A stretch of DNA of 64,000 bases from Bacillus sp. FJAT-49736 (GTDB lineage: Bacteria; Bacillota; Bacilli; Bacillales; Bacillaceae_C). Location of the stretch: contig NZ_JAGYPI010000001.1 in assembly GCF_018343615.1 (NCBI RefSeq), positions 1,444,960 through 1,508,959 on the forward strand, given 5' to 3'. The notes under the pieces are model-generated. The model made no database searches, was not told the origin of the DNA, and was given only the letters and a program-made list of their open reading frames with translations. The position numbers and the translations under genes are program-made. Shown in pieces: positions 62,854 to 64,000 of this stretch. Every line of letters begins with the position of its first letter. The first letter of the stretch is position 1.

Positions 62854-63516
62854 TCAAGAATGTTTTCTCAACTTATTATTGCTTTTATTTAAAAGGTCCG
62901 CCAATTGATTCTTAATGGTATCCATCATGTCGATATAATAAGAATCCGAAAACATTCCATACATGGTTTTATAATCATTATACATATCTAATAGTGCATC
63001 AATTTTATTAGTAAAATGGTCCTTAGGAGAAGGCAGAAGGAGAGGCTGTTTCATCTTTTTTATAGGATAAATAAAACCATATTTTTTCAAATAGCTATCG
63101 GCAATATCAGATTCTGCTACCAATATCAATTCATTTTCATCTGCCTCGAGCCATTCTCCATCCGTTACTCTTGTTAATTCATAAATAATATCTTCCCAAG
63201 CATCTTCCTTATAGCGCCATATTTCTGTTCTAAATCCGACTACCTTAAATAATTCATCAAGATATCCTTTTACCTGAACTAAATCTCCAAAGAAAAATTT
63301 ATACTCGATGTCAATTTGTTCCTTATCCACTAACTCCCCTTTAAAATCGGAAAGCAATGTTAATCCATTATCCCTAAATAATCCGTCACCCTCATTTACC
63401 TCGTAAAAATATTGGCCATCTATATATTTAATATCTGAAATTTTGCCTACCGTACCGTATTTTAAAATAACAATGGTATCACCTATCTTAAAATGTGGTT
63501 TATCCTTATTGTCCAT
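62854..63516 (-). CDS. yodN: YodN-like conserved protein
   Basis: A 220-residue protein. Beta-rich repeats occur near the start: FKIGDTIVILKYGTVGKISDI, then FFFGDLVQVKGYLDELFKVVGFRTEIWRYKEDAW (about 73-106), and WLEADENELILVAESDIAD. The C-terminal third is helical (NKIDALLDMYNDYKTMYGMF). The 'GDxVxVKGY...EIWRY..DAW' stretch resembles YodN as I recall it, and its position between yozD and yozE matches the B. subtilis order. Function unknown; the SH3-like beta segments suggest a binding domain. Confidence 0.75.
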   Translation of the reverse strand: MDNKDKPHFKIGDTIVILKYGTVGKISDIKYIDGQYFYEVNEGDGLFRDNGLTLLSDFKGELVDKEQIDIEYKFFFGDLVQVKGYLDELFKVVGFRTEIWRYKEDAWEDIIYELTRVTDGEWLEADENELILVAESDIADSYLKKYGFIYPIKKMKQPLLLPSPKDHFTNKIDALLDMYNDYKTMYGMFSDSYYIDMMDTIKNQLADLLNKSNNKLRKHS

Positions 63517-63655
63517 TGCCTCCCGTCTCCTTGAAACCCGTAGAGTAATTATTAATAAATTATATGCAGAAAATGAACAAAACGATTGTTTGGTTAAGCC
63601 TTTTTACATGATGACAAATACCTTTTTTTAACAAAGCATAATTAGCAATCAACTA

Positions 63656-63880
63656 TTATTTGTTCGCTTCCAAGAGGTAAAGCTCCCACACCTTATCAAA
63701 AATAGACATCGATTCTAAATAAGCCCCGTTCATTTCCAGATACGAGCTCAATTCATGATAATCATTGGAATGTTTTGGAAAGGCATGGTCATTATATGCA
63801 TGATTAGCAAATAAAGATATGTCATCCTTCGCTTTTGCATCACGGTATTTCATTAAATAATGATAAAAAGAAAGATTCAT
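63656..63880 (-). CDS. yozE: YozE family SAM-like protein
   Basis: A 74-residue helical protein: SFYHYLMKYRDAKAKDDISL then FANHAYNDHAFPKHSNDYHE then LSSYLEMNGAYLESMSIFDK. FYxYLxxYRxPKxxDxxSxFAxxAYxDxxFPKxSxDYxExSxYLE is the YozE (SAM-like) signature. AGGAGGAAGGG lies upstream of the ATG. Function unknown; conserved in Bacillus and Staphylococcus. It completes the yodJ-yozE synteny block at the window edge. Confidence 0.92.
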   Translation of the reverse strand: MNLSFYHYLMKYRDAKAKDDISLFANHAYNDHAFPKHSNDYHELSSYLEMNGAYLESMSIFDKVWELYLLEANK

Positions 63881-64000
63881 GATAATACGCCCTTCCTCCT
63901 AAAAAGATTTGCAATTACTATACAGGAAGAACTAAATTTCGTAAAGCTTTTGAGATTAGTCTGATTTAAAGTGCATGAAACATTGTAAATAAATACCAAA

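Noticed and set aside
1-64000. CRISPR array, prophage or defence island
   Set aside because: No direct-repeat arrays, phage structural genes or defence-gene clusters were seen anywhere in the window.

Overview
The window is a low-GC, gene-dense Bacillota chromosome segment, most likely from an endospore-forming member of the Bacillaceae. This rests on gene content: odhAB, a PspA-YdjGHI operon, yyaL, YjcZ, Ku/LigD, CtpB, LtaS, YuxH, and a yodJ-deoD-yozD-yodN-yozE block in the order I recall from B. subtilis. Strong AGGAGG-type ribosome sites and frequent GTG/TTG starts fit. No rRNA, tRNA, CRISPR or prophage was seen.

Layout. 1-6.8 kb: 3' part of the 2-oxoglutarate dehydrogenase operon (odhA, partial odhB), an Hsp20-like gene, an OmpR-type two-component pair and a 41-residue membrane peptide. 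7-12 kb: tRNA 2-selenouridine synthase, then a cobalamin riboswitch with terminator in front of class I ribonucleotide reductase nrdAB. 12-18 kb: a five-gene peptide ABC transporter (DFABC order) with an unexplained structured segment plus terminator between the binding protein and the permeases. 18-28 kb: MOSC protein, MFS exporter, panF/yhdT, hydrolase, polysaccharide deacetylase, small winged-helix protein, YyaL and an MscS channel. 28.9-31.5 kb: a sugar-acid catabolic unit (SDR plus zinc dehydrogenase) with a GntR-like repressor and two matching TTGT-N2-ACAA operators. 31.6-34.2 kb: cytochrome bd operon, a 31-residue peptide followed by cydA, cydB and cydS. 34.5-38.2 kb: pspA-ydjG-ydjH-ydjI envelope-stress operon behind a sigma-W-like promoter. 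38.2-39.1 kb: a broken IS1595-family transposase whose 5' half is inverted. 39-46 kb: lipoprotein, metallophosphoesterase, CAP/LysM protein, LtaS, cold-shock protein with an elaborate leader, YjcZ, PAP2. 46.4-49.2 kb: divergent Ku and LigD. 49.3-56.5 kb: DapF, EAL-HDOD protein, purine permease, YhjQ-like copper protein, membrane proteins, UppP and DedA. 56.6-57.4 kb: an acetyltransferase gene behind a leader with a T-arm-like hairpin that competes with a terminator. 57.4-63.9 kb: small hypothetical genes, CtpB, a YitT-family gene that seems to start at AUA, and yodJ-deoD-yozD-yodN-yozE.

The strongest hunting targets are three RNA-level elements with no family I could assign: the acetyltransferase leader (about 56,660-56,797), the segment inside the peptide transporter operon (about 14,057-14,267) and the region upstream of the cold-shock gene (about 44,923-45,176). 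Others are the two very small peptides flanking cydAB, the GntR operator pair, the AUA-start YitT gene and the inverted half-transposase. All structures were paired by eye; no folding, homology or promoter software was run.
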